Below are positions 1 to 51,648 of a stretch of 64,000 bases of DNA, in pieces; the first letter of the stretch is position 1, and each line of letters begins with the position of its first letter. Source of the stretch: Callipepla californica brunnescens (Eukaryota > Chordata > Aves > Galliformes > Odontophoridae); contig JALIRH010000013.1 in assembly GCA_023055505.1 (NCBI GenBank), forward strand, positions 2,046,001 through 2,110,000, read 5' to 3'. Made by a program: the position numbers and the translations under genes. The notes under the pieces were generated by a model, which saw nothing but the letters and a program-made list of their open reading frames with translations, was not told the origin of the DNA and made no database searches.

Positions 1-365
1 GTGTCTCTGGGCAGCCTGTTCCAGCGCTCTGCCACCCTACCTTCTCTGCTAACAAGTTCTTCTTCATGTTTGTGTGGGACCTCCTATGTTTCAGTTCTTG
101 GCCATTGTTCCTCATCCTATCACTACACGCCACTGAAAGAAACCTGGCCTCATCCAGTTGCCTCCCCCCCTTCAGATGTTTATGAACATCGATCAGATCC
201 TCTCTCAGCCACCTCTTCTCCAGGATGGACAGCCCCAGAACAGCCTTTCCTTATCCCACAGGTGCTCCAGGCCCCACATCGCCTCTGTCGCCCTCCACCG
301 GGCTCTTTTGAGGGGATCCCTGTCCTTTTTGAACTGGGGAGCCCAGAACCGGACGCAGTATTCCT
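1..365 (-). mobile_element. CR1 LINE fragment in intron 3 of RNF128-like copy A
   Basis: The reverse complement carries phrases typical of the CR1 3' region, such as TGGAACAGGCTGCCCAGAG. The element is 5'-truncated and lies antisense to the host gene. It begins before the window and fades out just after position 365. The same insertion is present at the same intron position in copies B-E, so it predates the amplification. Copies A and E share a C at the GGGACCTCC site where B, C and D have T, which marks A and E as equivalent array positions. Confidence 0.85.
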
Positions 366-625
366 GATAGTTTTCATCTGTGTTTCTGAACCATGGGATT
401 AAGCTTTCAATGCTTCTGATCAAATGTCAGCTTTACTGTAAATAATCCATGTTATTACTAAACATAATCCATAAGTAATCCAAAAAGTCCATAATAAAAT
501 GCATAAAAACTTAAAGTTATGGATAAGAGTTATTTTGGATTTACTTTCTCTACAGTAGATATGAGTGTAGTTCGGAGGAAGCTTTCAAAGCTGATTAAAG
601 CTGGAAATTAATCTTTCCACTTTAG

Positions 626-3457
<2,832 letters not shown>

Positions 3458-3582
3458 GAATTTGCCCAGCAATGGGATTATTGCCTTCTTCAAGTTGCTG
3501 TCTACCGCCACTGGGTGTACACCAAGAATGTGAAGAACCCAGTGGAAGAATGTAGCAGCACTGTTGTATTGAAAGTGTTTAG

Positions 3583-3588
3583 AATAAA
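3583..3588 (+). terminator. Proximal AATAAA polyadenylation signal, copy A
   Basis: AATAAA lies about 126 bases after the stop codon. A GT-rich stretch follows (AAGGTGTTTGAGTTATG), as expected for a cleavage/polyadenylation site. The same signal follows every copy. Confidence 0.7.
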
Positions 3589-3689
3589 GGTGTTTGAGTT
3601 ATGATAATGTGGTTTTCAGTTTTTAAAACTACATCTCCCACGCGGAAATTAATTCTCTTCAGGTAAAGTTGAACTGTGGTGAAAACCAT

Positions 3690-4793
3690 CAGGGAATAAC
3701 AGTGAAACCAAAGCTTCATCTTCAGCAAAGCTTCTCTTCAGCATCTGAGTTGCTTAACTTCAAAGGAGAGCATTCTTTACGCAGTAGCTGTCTCTACCAG
3801 GAATTGTTCTGACTTTTGTTCTTTGTTTTTATTTCGAGTGGGTTCTCATTGTAAAGAAATAGATTTTGATCTGGCCTAGTACTTAACTAACCACAGTTGT
3901 TCAGTTTAAAGCAACACTGTATTTAGTATTTCAGTGCCCTGAATGGATAGAAGAAAGTACAGAATGTAATGGCTGTCAAGCTGGGTTTTGCCCACAGCGT
4001 CTTTTGGTTATTTGGTGTACGGACCTCATCAATGGATTTACCTCTCAACTCCACATTCCTAAAGGGAAAATCGAGGGCTTCAGGCTGTCAGGCCGAATCT
4101 GACTTGTGCAATACCGTAAAGGGAACAAACGCAGGAACTTTTCAAACTTGTTGATACTAGGCAGTCTGAAAGATCCTACGTGACTTCTGGAGTTGTAACC
4201 ATCTCTAGCACCAGCAGTACACAAGAGTTCTGGCTCTGTGGAAGACTTGGACCGAAGATGGAGATGAGATTCTTCCCAAAGGATCTGCTGTTTCTTGTTC
4301 AGACAGCATCTGGGGAAGAAATAAATCTCCGGCAAATGCTGGACTGTTCTGGACTATCACTGTGCAGTGTCTTGCCCGTGTGCTAAAGCTGCAGGGCCGG
4401 CTAATGTCCCTGGGTAATGTAAATGCAACAGGTGATCGGAGAATGTTCAACCATCTGTGAGGAGCTGGATGGGTGGGGGGCTGAAGAGAAACACTGGGTG
4501 CCTCAATATGATGTCTAGGGGCTTACCCGCTAAGGGCGAGTAAAGATGTCATACAGATGCATTTTATTTTTTTATCTCTGTAGCTCTGGTTTGTTTCTTA
4601 TGTTAGCAGAGCTTAGTCTTAAAACCCGCAATAAGGTACTATTGAATCTGCATGGGAAATGCAATGCATTTTCTTATCTACAGTGCAATTTAAAATGTTG
4701 TAAATATTTTGTGATTTATATTGAATTTGGATATGAAAATGTAAATAAAACGGTATTTCGATGACCTCCTTATGACTGTCAAAAAATGTTGCT
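3690..4793 (+). other. Non-tandem 3' flank or extended 3'UTR of the terminal RNF128-like copy
   Basis: This stretch follows copies A and E only; copies B-D lose it at the inter-copy junction. No convincing coding frame is seen. Its right end resembles a mature 3'UTR end: two TGTAAATA Pumilio-type elements (4699-4706, 4740-4747), the second overlapping an AATAAA at 4744-4749. It may be the original distal 3'UTR of the ancestral gene, or unrelated flank. Confidence 0.4.
4744..4749 (+). terminator. Possible distal polyadenylation signal for copy A
   Basis: AATAAA overlaps a TGTAAATA element in an AT-rich setting about 1.29 kb downstream of the stop codon. The counterpart after copy E is at 60245-60250. 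Confidence 0.35.
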
Positions 4794-4804
4794 TACCAGC
4801 TCTA

Positions 4805-5284
<480 letters not shown>

Positions 5285-6010
5285 GGACCCGGCGCTTTTC
5301 TTATCGAACCTCATCCCATTGACCTCAGCCCAGCTGTTCAGCCTATCCAGATCCCGCTGAAGGGCCTCCCTACCCTCAGGCAGATCAACACATCCTCCCA
5401 ACTTGGTGTCATCCGCAAACTTACTGAGGGTACACTCAATCCCCTCCTCCAGGTCATCAATAAAGATATTAAACAGGATGCGCCCCAGTACCGACACTTG
5501 GGGGACACCACTCGTAACGGGACGCCAGCTGGACTTAACTCCATTAACCACTACCCGCTGGGCACGGCCCTCGAGCCAATTCTCAACCCAGAGAAGAGTG
5601 AACCTGTCCACATGACGGGCTGCCAGTTTCCCCAGGAGTATTCTCCTGTGGGAGACCGTGTCAAAGGCTTTGCTGAAGTCCAGGTCGACTGCATCAACAG
5701 CCTTTCCCTCATCTACCAGTCTGGTCACCCAGTCATAGAAGGAGACGAGGCTGGACAAGCACGACCTGCCCTTTGTGAACCCGTGCTGGCTGGGTCTGAT
5801 CCCCTGGCTGCCACGCACGTGCCGTGTGATCTCCCTCAAGATCAACCGCTCCATAACTTTCCCTGATACCGAGGTCAGGCTGACAGGCCTGTAGTTCCCC
5901 GGATCTTCCTTACGGCCTTTCTTGTAGATGGGAGTCACATCGGCAAGCCTGCAATCTTGTGGGACCTCACCAGATAACCAGGAATGCTGATAGATTCAGC
6001 GAGACCTGGA
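5285..6010 (-). mobile_element. CR1 LINE fragment with open reverse-transcriptase frame
   Basis: The - strand encodes the middle of a CR1 reverse transcriptase over about 220 residues without a stop: [24 protein letters not shown], a GVPQ-SVLG variant reading GVPQVSVLG, and the catalytic FADDTKL box. It then runs into the promoter-side GC-rich sequence near 5290, so the 3' end and UTR are missing; the 5' end is truncated near 6010. The element is immobile. Unlike the two sister copies (26.0-26.7 kb, 60.8-61.5 kb) it lacks an extra A near 5512, so its frame is unbroken. Confidence 0.9.
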
Positions 6011-6047
6011 CAGGCTGGAGAGCTGGGCAGTCAGAAACAGGATGTGG

Positions 6048-6446
6048 TTAGGAGAATTGTAGAAGATAATAAAACGCCTGCTGAAGCAGAGCCAGCTTTC
6101 TGATCAGCTCAGTGTAATGACTCAGTAAGTCAAAGCTCTTAAAGCAGTTAGGAATGTTACTTATTCCAGGTCTGACTCGTTTGAAATGACGAAAAATGCT
6201 GCTTTGAAAAGGAAGGTACGTTCTATGAATTGCAGGCAATGCAAGGTAATCGTTTTGATTGATGAAATTTACTGGTCTTTGGGTTTTCTTTCTGGTTTTT
6301 ATTTGCTTCCAATTTTTTGAAGACAAGGAAAATCGTTCTGGAATTACTACACTGTGCTGGAAGCAAGTCTCAGGGAAATAGTGTTCAGAGGATGACTGTC
6401 TAGATGAAATGGAGAGGTCTTGCATTGCTTCCTTGGGTACGCACAA
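6048..6446 (-). other. Open frame of 132 codons, identity unknown
   Basis: An ATG-to-stop frame lies 11 bases downstream of the 66-codon ORF but in a different frame. It contains a basic patch (KTRKKTQRP) and no recognisable domain. The copy at 26787-27191 stays open but carries a six-base insertion and clustered replacements near its N-terminus. The third copy (near 61.8 kb) is broken by a T-run expansion. The inverted copy at 17.9 kb gains an early TAG. The pattern suggests non-coding drift, or a decayed gene together with its neighbour. Confidence 0.15.
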
Positions 6447-6457
6447 CTGATACTTCC

Positions 6458-6658
6458 CTAATTTGAGAGGGGATTAAGGGAAGGAAAGTGGAGGGATAGC
6501 ACTGCTTGTATTTTCATGGCTAGTGTAGCAAGAAGATTTACGTGGGCATCAGAATCCAAAAGTTTGTATGTCTTCCTGTGCAGATTTTTCTTCTTCTTTT
6601 CCAGTTTCTCGATCTTAGCTTTAAGCAGAGCTTGTAAGATCTCTGAGCTGTCTAACAT
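6458..6658 (-). CDS. Hypothetical 66-residue Lys-rich coiled-coil ORF, copy 1
   Basis: An ATG-initiated frame encodes an amphipathic segment around KIEKLEKKKKNLHRKTYKLL followed by a Leu/Ala-rich tail; it is heptad-like and so a plausible coiled coil. I do not recognise the family. The same 66-residue translation occurs four times in the window (6458-6658, 27203-27403 and 61967-62167 on -, 17615-17815 on +). No splice sites or promoter are evident, and a stop lies not far upstream in frame. It could be a remnant exon of a gene now lost, a microprotein, or a chance ORF. Confidence 0.25.
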   Translation of the reverse strand: MLDSSEILQALLKAKIEKLEKKKKNLHRKTYKLLDSDAHVNLLATLAMKIQAVLSLHFPSLNPLSN

Positions 6659-7039
6659 CTTTGTTACTCTCAGATAGAAAAATTTTGCTTGTCAAGATCA
6701 AATACATACTCATTTTCTCGGAAAATGCATCAAGAGAGTGTTTTTGTTTTGGTTTGGTTTTTGTTAAAGTGTGTTTTGTTACTGACATTCCTGTATTTTG
6801 ATGTAAATTAAAACTAATTCAGTCTATCTAGGGGCAAGGAGGTAGCATGGTCATTGTACCTGGCACATATAGCATGGAATGGAGTAATGTACCTTATGTG
6901 ATTAACTCCCATGGGATGGCAGGATGAAATGTTCATGTTCCACCATTTATAGGGGAGTCCTCTGATAGTCTGCTGATAGAGAGAGACATTTTGTGCCCGA
7001 ACTGTAATTAAATGGCATCGTGGCGTGGAATACAGGGAA

Positions 7040-7640
7040 CACGCGCCTGAGACTTTGTAAGTGTATCACTTTATTGTACCCGAGTCGCAGTTGACATTTC
7101 TCATGGCAGAAGGGGAGGAGATACGTGAACTCCTTCCTGTGGAATGAAGTGCCAGCGTCAGGAGCGTTCGCTTTCTTTGCATCTGTGCCAATCGTGGACT
7201 CGGAATGTGGGTACTGAATCCTTTAGAGAACCCACCCCATCCCAGAAGCACCGCTCGTTCTGAAGTGCTGCGCTGTGAACATTTGGTTCCACCACTGCCT
7301 CCTTTCTCCCCGTCGGATCAGCACTGCCGTACTGGAGGTGGGGGAATCCTTGAACCAAAGCGGTTTTGATTCTGAGTCTGTCAAAGCACACCGACGTTGC
7401 CGTGCAAAGCCAAGCTACGGTGTCTGTACTGCTACAGAATATGTCATAGGAATCCTTTCTTGCTGTTGCACGTTGCCATTGCTGAAATGGGTGTATTACT
7501 GCGTAGTTCATATCCAGACAAAGAACCGTGAGTGTGTAGCTAATGGTACTTCCAAGAGTGCAAACCCATCGTGTGTCATAGAGGTCAATGTTATGTGTCG
7601 CAGTAGCTGAGAACTGGAGAATATAAATAAAGTAATATCT
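7040..7640 (+). other. Unknown 0.6 kb module ending in AATAAA, copy 1
   Basis: This moderately GC-rich block occurs three times (also 27.8-28.4 kb and 62.55-63.15 kb). On + it holds a 112-triplet open stretch ending in TGA at 7608-7610, followed by AATAAA at 7626-7631, as in a terminal exon. The open frame has no ATG at its start. Comparison with the copy at 28024-28359 shows mostly replacement changes, which argues against a conserved protein. A 3'UTR or terminal non-coding exon is as likely. Confidence 0.3.
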
Positions 7641-8018
7641 ACGAACGTCTTGGCTTCTTCCTTTTGATTGTGTAACCGTGCTTCTGAAAGCTGCTGCAGG
7701 AATGTGGGGTCGTGGTTATAGTCTCAGGGCGTTTCCAGGAGCACCAGGTCGGGCTCCCATGGAAGTGCACGTGCAGAGCTGGTGCCGTTCATCATTGCAC
7801 AGCTCCAATTGTAGGGGGAAGGGTCTATGCCCGGATATCTAGAAAAAGAGAAGCTGAAAATCACACGCTTACTGCTTTCAGGTCAAAAGGGATTTCTGAA
7901 AAAGGTCCTCCTCTCATTCTCTCTTTGGAGATTGTCTCGGACGTGTGAGTGTTGCTTTGCCGCCACATCTGTCCAATTTCAGTAGTTGAATATTCAGAAA
8001 ACCTTCGGAAAGTCTGTC
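7641..8018 (+). pseudogene. RNF128-like deletion scar: 5' flank fused to intron 6
   Basis: 7641-7835 matches the upstream flank of RNF128-like copy B (about 28390-28585), including the CACGTG-containing segment. At about 7835 it switches to sequence matching RNF128-like intron 6 (7837-8018 against 3031-3212 in copy A). Exons 1-6 are thus missing in one step, leaving promoter-flank and intron-6 remnants with no coding exon. The same scar is at 63150-63527. Confidence 0.75.
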
Positions 8019-9209
8019 TGCATACTTGAAAATCCTGCCTCCTTCTACCTGCTGGAGCTGTTGCTTTTTTCCTACCATCAAAAAACAGAGAATGAAACGA
8101 ATCAACTGTCATGAGAACAAATTTCCACTGAGAACACCTTTCAGTGACAGCTGTCACAATATGTGCTGGCTGGAGCTGATTTTAATTGCTATTGTGAAAC
8201 AGCTACACATTAGAGCCGTTAAAATACACTTTATTAATGCACATACCTGTAAGATAATCATGAATATCTAGAGTGGCTGTCACTGCTATGTTTTTACATT
8301 GTTACAGGAAAGGAATGGAAGACAGACAAAATGAAAGAACACTGTGGTGCTGCAGAATGAATAGTGAGGGCCTGACAAACTACAAGGAGATCATTTAGTC
8401 AGCTCCTTTAACACAGCCGCTTTTGTTTTCTTTTTCCTCACAGCTTATGGATGCTGCTATTGTTTGCAAGACTGTTTAAAGAGCCTGCTTATTTTTTAAG
8501 CTATTGTAGTACACGTCTGGATGCTGCTGAAAAATCTCTAAAAACATCTCTAGCACTGTCAGATGGAAATGTGGCAATGTCCCAGATCACACCCAGTCAG
8601 GACAGAGATGGAGAAGACCTTTTTTTCCTAGCTACGATTCCACAGTCTATCTGCAGTACCCTGCAGAACTATGAAAGCTGTGTCCTTCACAATATAATCC
8701 TTGTTCAGCTCATTGAGACTACCAGCTGGCACTGGTATGTGTTCACTGCCAATGGACTTTCCTACAGATGTCTGAACAGACAGCACTCCTGTACTACTGC
8801 AAAGAGAAATCAGCACTACAGAGCTAAGAAAGAAACACAGGAGAACAGTCGTCTTCAAGATCCTCTATCCTTTCCAGCCATTTTTATCTTGAGTCTTTCA
8901 TGAATTCAACCTCAAAAATTAAGCATAATTTTTACTTAAGGAAAATATCTATATATTACTTGAAGAACTGGATTCTGCACCAAGCTGCAAAAATAAGAGT
9001 AAGCGGAAATGGCAAAAAAGACACAGGGGGCAATGACAAAACATGAAAGTAGTTCTATAAACAGTACTACTATATGCAGCATCAAAAGTAGAGGGAATCG
9101 TGACATCACAAAAACTAAGCTTATTCTAAGGAAAATCTGATCAACTGACACTATGTTACACAAGTGCAAAAATTCTGGTATAAGTGGCTCTGACTGCAGT
9201 TGACATTAC
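8019..9209 (-). other. Start of TBC1D8B intron 6 or rearranged flank; no gene recognised
   Basis: This AT-rich sequence lies downstream (on -) of the exon 6 donor. I searched by eye for the conserved continuation of TBC1D8B after its PLREV motif and found nothing in either strand. A 150-codon + frame at 8451-8903 has no recognisable domain. Bases up to 8491 recur at the right end of the window. Confidence 0.5.
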
Positions 9210-26022
<16,813 letters not shown>

Positions 26023-26749
26023 GGACCCGGCGCTTTTCTTATCGAACCTCATCCCATTGACCTCAGCCCAGCTGTTCAGCCTATCCAGATCCCGCTGAAG
26101 GGCCTCCCTACCCTCAGGCAGATCAACACATCCTCCCAACTTGGTGTCATCCGCAAACTTACTGAGGGTACACTCAATCCCCTCCTCCAGGTCATCAATA
26201 AAGATATTAAACAGGATGCGCCCCAGTACCGACACTTGGGGGACAACCACTCGTAACGGGACGCCAGCTGGACTTAACTCCATTAACCACTACCCGCTGG
26301 GCACGGCCCTCGAGCCAATTCTCAACCCAGAGAAGAGTGAACCTGTCCACATGACGGGCTGCCAGTTTCCCCAGGAGTATTCTCCTGTGGGAGACCGTGT
26401 CAAAGGCTTTGCTGAAGTCCAGGTCGACTGCATCAACAGCCTTTCCCTCATCTACCAGTCTGGTCACCCAGTCATAGAAGGAGACGAGGCTGGACAAGCA
26501 CGACCTGCCCTTTGTGAACCCGTGCTGGCTGGGTCTGATCCCCTGGCTGCCACGCACGTGCCGTGTGATCTCCCTCAAGATCAACCGCTCCATAACTTTC
26601 CCTGATACCGAGGTCAGGCTGACAGGCCTGTAGTTCCCCGGATCTTCCTTACAGCCTTTCTTGTAGATGGGAGTCACATCGGCAAGCCTGCAATCTTGTG
26701 GGACCTCACCAGATAACCAGGAATGCTGATAGATTCAGCGAGACCTGGA
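26023..26749 (-). mobile_element. CR1 LINE reverse-transcriptase fragment, cassette copy 2
   Basis: Same element as at 5.3-6.0 kb. An extra A near 26245 (GGACAACCACTCG against GGACACCACTCG) shifts the frame just before the GVPQ box, so the RT reading is split into two frames. Confidence 0.9.
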
Positions 26750-26786
26750 CAGGCTGGAGAGCTGGGCAGTCAGAAACAGGATGTGG

Positions 26787-27191
26787 TTAGGAGAATTGTA
26801 GAAGATAATAAAACGCCTGCTGAAGCAGAGCCAGCTTTCTGATCAGCTCAGTGTAATGACTCAGTAAGTCAAAGCTCTTAAAGCAGTTAGGAATGTTACT
26901 TATTCCAGGTCTGATTCGTTTGAAATGACGAAAAATGCTGCTTTGAAAAGGAAGGTACGTTCTATGAATTGCAGGCAATGCAAGGTAATCGTTTTGATTG
27001 ATGAAATTTACTGGTCTTTGGGTTTTCTTTCTGGTTTTTATTTGCTTCCAATTTTTTGAAGACAAGGAAAATCGTTCTGGAACTTGAATTACTACACTGT
27101 GCTGGAAGCAAGTCTCAGGGAAACAGAGGTCAGAGGATGACTGTCTAGATGAAACGGAGAGTTCTTGCATCGCTTCCTTGGCCACGCACAA
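26787..27191 (-). other. Open frame of 134 codons, identity unknown (cassette copy 2)
   Basis: Counterpart of the frame at 6048-6446. It has two extra codons and several replacements near the N-terminus, while the rest is nearly unchanged. No domain is recognised. Confidence 0.15.
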
Positions 27192-27202
27192 CTGATGCTT
27201 CC

Positions 27203-27403
27203 CTAATTTGAGAGGGGATTAAGGGAAGGAAAGTGGAGGGATAGCACTGCTTGTATTTTCATGGCTAGTGTAGCAAGAAGATTTACGTGGGCATCAGAAT
27301 CCAAAAGTTTGTATGTCTTCCTGTGCAGATTTTTCTTCTTCTTTTCCAGTTTCTCGATCTTAGCTTTAAGCAGAGCTTGTAAGATCTCTGAGCTGTCTAA
27401 CAT
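27203..27403 (-). CDS. Hypothetical 66-residue Lys-rich coiled-coil ORF, cassette copy 2
   Basis: Same translation as the other three copies. It lies between the divergent TBC1D8B and RNF128-like copy B promoters, in the intergenic cassette that appears to be the parental arrangement. Confidence 0.25.
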   Translation of the reverse strand: MLDSSEILQALLKAKIEKLEKKKKNLHRKTYKLLDSDAHVNLLATLAMKIQAVLSLHFPSLNPLSN

Positions 27404-27788
27404 CTTTGGTACACTCAGAGAGAAAAATTTTGCTTGTCAAGATCAAATACATACTCATTTTCTCGGAAAATGCATCAAGAGAGTGTTTTTGTTTTGGTTT
27501 GGTTTTTGTTAAAGTGTGTTTTGTTACTGACATTCCTGTATTTTGATGTAAATTAAAACTAATTCAGTCTATCTAGGGGCAAGGAGGTAGCATGGTCATT
27601 GTACCTGGCACATATAGCACAGAATGGAGTAATGTACCTTATGTGATTAACTCGCATGGGATGGCAGGATGAAATGTTCATGTTCCACCATTTATAGGGG
27701 AGTCCTCTGATAGTCTGCTGATAAAGAGAGAGAGACATTTTGTGCCCGAACTCTAATTAAATGGTGTCGTGGCGTGGAATACAGGGAA

Positions 27789-28389
27789 CACGCGCCTGAG
27801 ACTTTGTAAGTGTATCACTTTATTGTACCCGAGTCGCAGTTGACATTTCTCATGGCAGAAGGGGAGGAGATACGTGAACTCCTTCCTGTGGAATGAAGTG
27901 CCAGCGTCAGGAGCGTTCGCTTTCTTTGCATCTTTGCCAATCGTGGACTCGGAATGTGGGTACTGAATCCTTTAGAGAACCCACCCCATCCCAGAAGCAC
28001 CGCTCGTTCTGAAGTGCTGCGCTGTGAACATTTGGTTCCACCACTGCCTCCTTTCTCCCCGTCGGATCAGCACTGCCGTACTGGAGGTGGGGAAATCCTT
28101 GAACCACAGCGGTTTTGATTCTGAGTCTGTCAAAGCACACCGACGTTGCCGTGCAAAGCCAAGCTACGGTGTCTGTACTGCTACAGAATATGTCATAGGA
28201 ATCCTTTCTTGCTGCTGTACGTTGCCAATGCTGAGAGGAGTGTATTACTGCATAGTTCATATCCAGCCAAAGAACCGTGAGTGTGTAGCTAATGGTACTT
28301 CCAAGAGTGCAAACCCATCGTGTGTCATAGAGGTCAATGTTATGTGTCGCAGTAGCTGAGAACTGGAGAATATAAATAAAGTAATATCT
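27789..28389 (+). other. Unknown 0.6 kb module ending in AATAAA, cassette copy 2
   Basis: Counterpart of 7040-7640, with AATAAA at 28375-28380. A cluster of differences from copy 1 lies around 28215-28275, where the + frame changes several residues (Leu to Met, Lys-Trp to Arg-Gly, Val to Ile). Confidence 0.3.
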
Positions 28390-28511
28390 ACGAACGTCTT
28401 GGCTTCTTCCTTTTGATTGTGTAACCGTGCTTCTGAAAGCTGCTGCAGGAACGTGGGGTCGTGGTTATTGTCTCAGGGCGTTTCCAGGAGCACCAGGTCG
28501 GGCTCCCATGG

Positions 28512-28966
28512 AAGTGCACGTGCAGAGCTGGTGCCGTTCATCATTGCACAGCTCCAATTGTAGGAGGAAGGGTCTATGCCCGAAATGGAGAGAGGCACCA
28601 AGGAACGTCCTCGAGGAGCAACGTTCGGGTTGAAACATGAGACTTCCCGGGGCAGCGAGCATCACCAGCATCAGCACCGCGGCCCAAAGTTGTCCAGAAA
28701 CGGTGTGGGGGAGGGGAGCGAAGCAATCCCCGAGGGAAGAGCGGCACGTGAGGGCGTGGGGTGCTCAGCAGGTCACGTGTTCCGGAGCGGGGCAACAATC
28801 GGGGGCGTGGTCTCCCTGAACATTGAGCGGTGCCGGGTTCCTGTTGCTTGTGACATTTCACTCGCAGGGGTCTGCAGTGGTCAACTGTGGCCATCGCTGG
28901 CAGAAACCACCCAGAGGCTCTCGTGTTTTGGGCTTGGACGTCTGACGTTCATTGCTTAGAAATAAG
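28512..28966 (+). promoter_or_regulatory. 5' flank / likely promoter and 5'UTR of RNF128-like copy B
   Basis: A GC-rich stretch precedes the start codon. It has three CACGTG E-boxes (28517-28522, 28745-28750, 28774-28779) and GC-box-like GGGCGTGG motifs (around 28754 and 28804). No TATA box is evident. The left end of this block is also the left boundary of each tandem unit. A 124-codon frame from an ATG at 28585 ends in TAG just before the gene start; it differs between copies mainly by replacements and is treated as 5'UTR. Confidence 0.5.
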
Positions 28967-36159
<7,193 letters not shown>

Positions 36160-36284
36160 GAATTTGCCCAGCAATGGGATTATTGCCTTCTTCAAGTTGC
36201 TGTCTACCGCCACTGAGTGTACACCAAGAATGTGAAGAACCCAGTGGAAGAATGTAGCAGCACTGTTGTATTGAAAGTGTTTAG

Positions 36285-36290
36285 AATAAA
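36285..36290 (+). terminator. AATAAA polyadenylation signal, copy B
   Basis: The signal lies 126 bases after the stop codon of copy B and about 128 bases before the first E-box of copy C, so transcription units are packed with very short spacers. Confidence 0.7.
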
Positions 36291-36379
36291 GGTGTTTGAG
36301 TTATGATAATGTGGTTTTCAGTTTTTAAAACTACATCTCCCACGCGGAAATTAATTCTCTTCAGGTAAAGCTGAACTGT

Positions 36380-36417
36380 GGTGAAAACCACAGTTTTTAT
36401 ACAGTTTTATACCTGTG
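36380..36417 (+). other. Tandem junction B/C
   Basis: The 3' flank (ending GTGAAAACCA) joins the 5' flank (starting GTGCACGTGCAG) through an AT-rich filler with a repeated TTTTATAC element (CAGTTTTTATACAGTTTTATAC). In terminal copies A and E the flank instead continues GTGAAAACCATCAGGG. The same filler recurs at the C/D and D/E junctions. Confidence 0.75.
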
Positions 36418-36869
36418 CACGTGCAGAGCTGGTGCCGTTCATCATTGCACAGCTTCAAATGTAGGGGGAAGGGTCTACGCCCGGAATGGAGAGAGGCACT
36501 CAGGAACGTCCTCGAGGAGCGACGTTCGGGTTGAAACGTGAGACTTCCCGGGGCAGCGAGCATCACCAGCATCAGCACCACAGCCCAAAGTTGTCCAGAA
36601 ACGGTGTGGGGGAGGGGAGCGAAGCAATCCCCGAGGGAAGAGCGGCACGTGAGGGCGTGGGGTGCTCAGCAGGTCACGTGTTCCAGAGCGGGGCAACAAT
36701 CGGGGGCGTGGTCTCCCTGAACATTGAGCGGTGCCGGGTTCCTGTTGCTTGTGACATTTCACTCGCGGGGGTCGGCAGTGGTCAACTGTGGCCATCGCTG
36801 GCAGAAACCACCCAGAGGCTCTTGTGTTTTGGGCTTGGACGTCTGACGTTCATTGCTTAGACGTAAGCG
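36418..36869 (+). promoter_or_regulatory. 5' flank / likely promoter of RNF128-like copy C
   Basis: Counterpart of 28517-28966, with E-boxes kept (first at 36418-36423). Just before the gene start, C-E carry 17 extra bases that create an in-frame upstream ATG. Confidence 0.5.
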
Positions 36870-43601
<6,732 letters not shown>

Positions 43602-43726
43602 GAATTTGCCCAGCAATGGGATTATTGCCTTCTTCAAGTTGCTGTCTACCGCCACTGAGTGTACACCAAGAATGTGAAGAACCCAGTGGAAGAATGTAGC
43701 AGCACTGTTGTATTGAAAGTGTTTAG

Positions 43727-43732
43727 AATAAA
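43727..43732 (+). terminator. AATAAA polyadenylation signal, copy C
   Basis: Located 126 bases after the copy C stop codon, with the same downstream GT-rich context. Confidence 0.7.
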
Positions 43733-43821
43733 GGTGTTTGAGTTATGATAATGTGGTTTTCAGTTTTTAAAACTACATCTCCCACGCGGAAATTAATTCT
43801 CTTCAGGTAAAGCTGAACTGT

Positions 43822-43859
43822 GGTGAAAACCACAGTTTTTATACAGTTTTATACCTGTG
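43822..43859 (+). other. Tandem junction C/D
   Basis: The same join and AT-rich filler as at B/C, indicating that all internal junctions descend from one founding duplication. Confidence 0.75.
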
Positions 43860-44311
43860 CACGTGCAGAGCTGGTGCCGTTCATCATTGCACAGCTTCAA
43901 ATGTAGGGGGAAGGGTCTACGCCCGGAATGGAGAGAGGCACTCAGGAACGTCCTCGAGGAGCGACGTTCGGGTTGAAACGTGAGACTTCCCGGGGCAGCG
44001 AGCATCACCAGCATCAGCACCACAGCCCAAAGTTGTCCAGAAACGGTGTGGGGGAGGGGAGCGAAGCAATCCCCGAGGGAAGAGCGGCACGTGAGGGCGT
44101 GGGGTGCTCAGCAGGTCACGTGTTCCGGAGCGGGGCAACAATCGGGGGCGTGGTCTCCCTGAACATTGAGCGGTGCCGGGTTCCTGTTGCTTGTGACATT
44201 TCACTCGCGGGGGTCGGCAGTGGTCAACTGTGGCCATCGCTGGCAGAAACCACCCAGAGGCTCTTGTGTTTTGGGCTTGGACGTCTGACGTTCATTGCTT
44301 AGACGTAAGCG
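43860..44311 (+). promoter_or_regulatory. 5' flank / likely promoter of RNF128-like copy D
   Basis: Counterpart of the copy C flank. The first CACGTG is at 43860-43865 and the other E-boxes and GC boxes are kept. Confidence 0.5.
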
Positions 44312-51523
<7,212 letters not shown>

Positions 51524-51648
51524 GAATTTGCCCAGCAATGGGATTATTGCCTTCTTCAAGTTGCTGTCTACCGCCACTGAGTGTACACCAAGAATGTGAA
51601 GAACCCAGTGGAAGAATGTAGCAGCACTGTTGTATTGAAAGTGTTTAG

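Noticed and set aside
7158..7511. 117-codon - strand frame in the unknown 0.6 kb module
   Set aside because: Overlaps an equally open + frame; no family resemblance, and differences between copies are not coding-like in either strand.
8451..8903. 150-codon + strand open frame
   Set aside because: No recognisable motif, AT-rich intronic setting and no splice or promoter context; likely chance.
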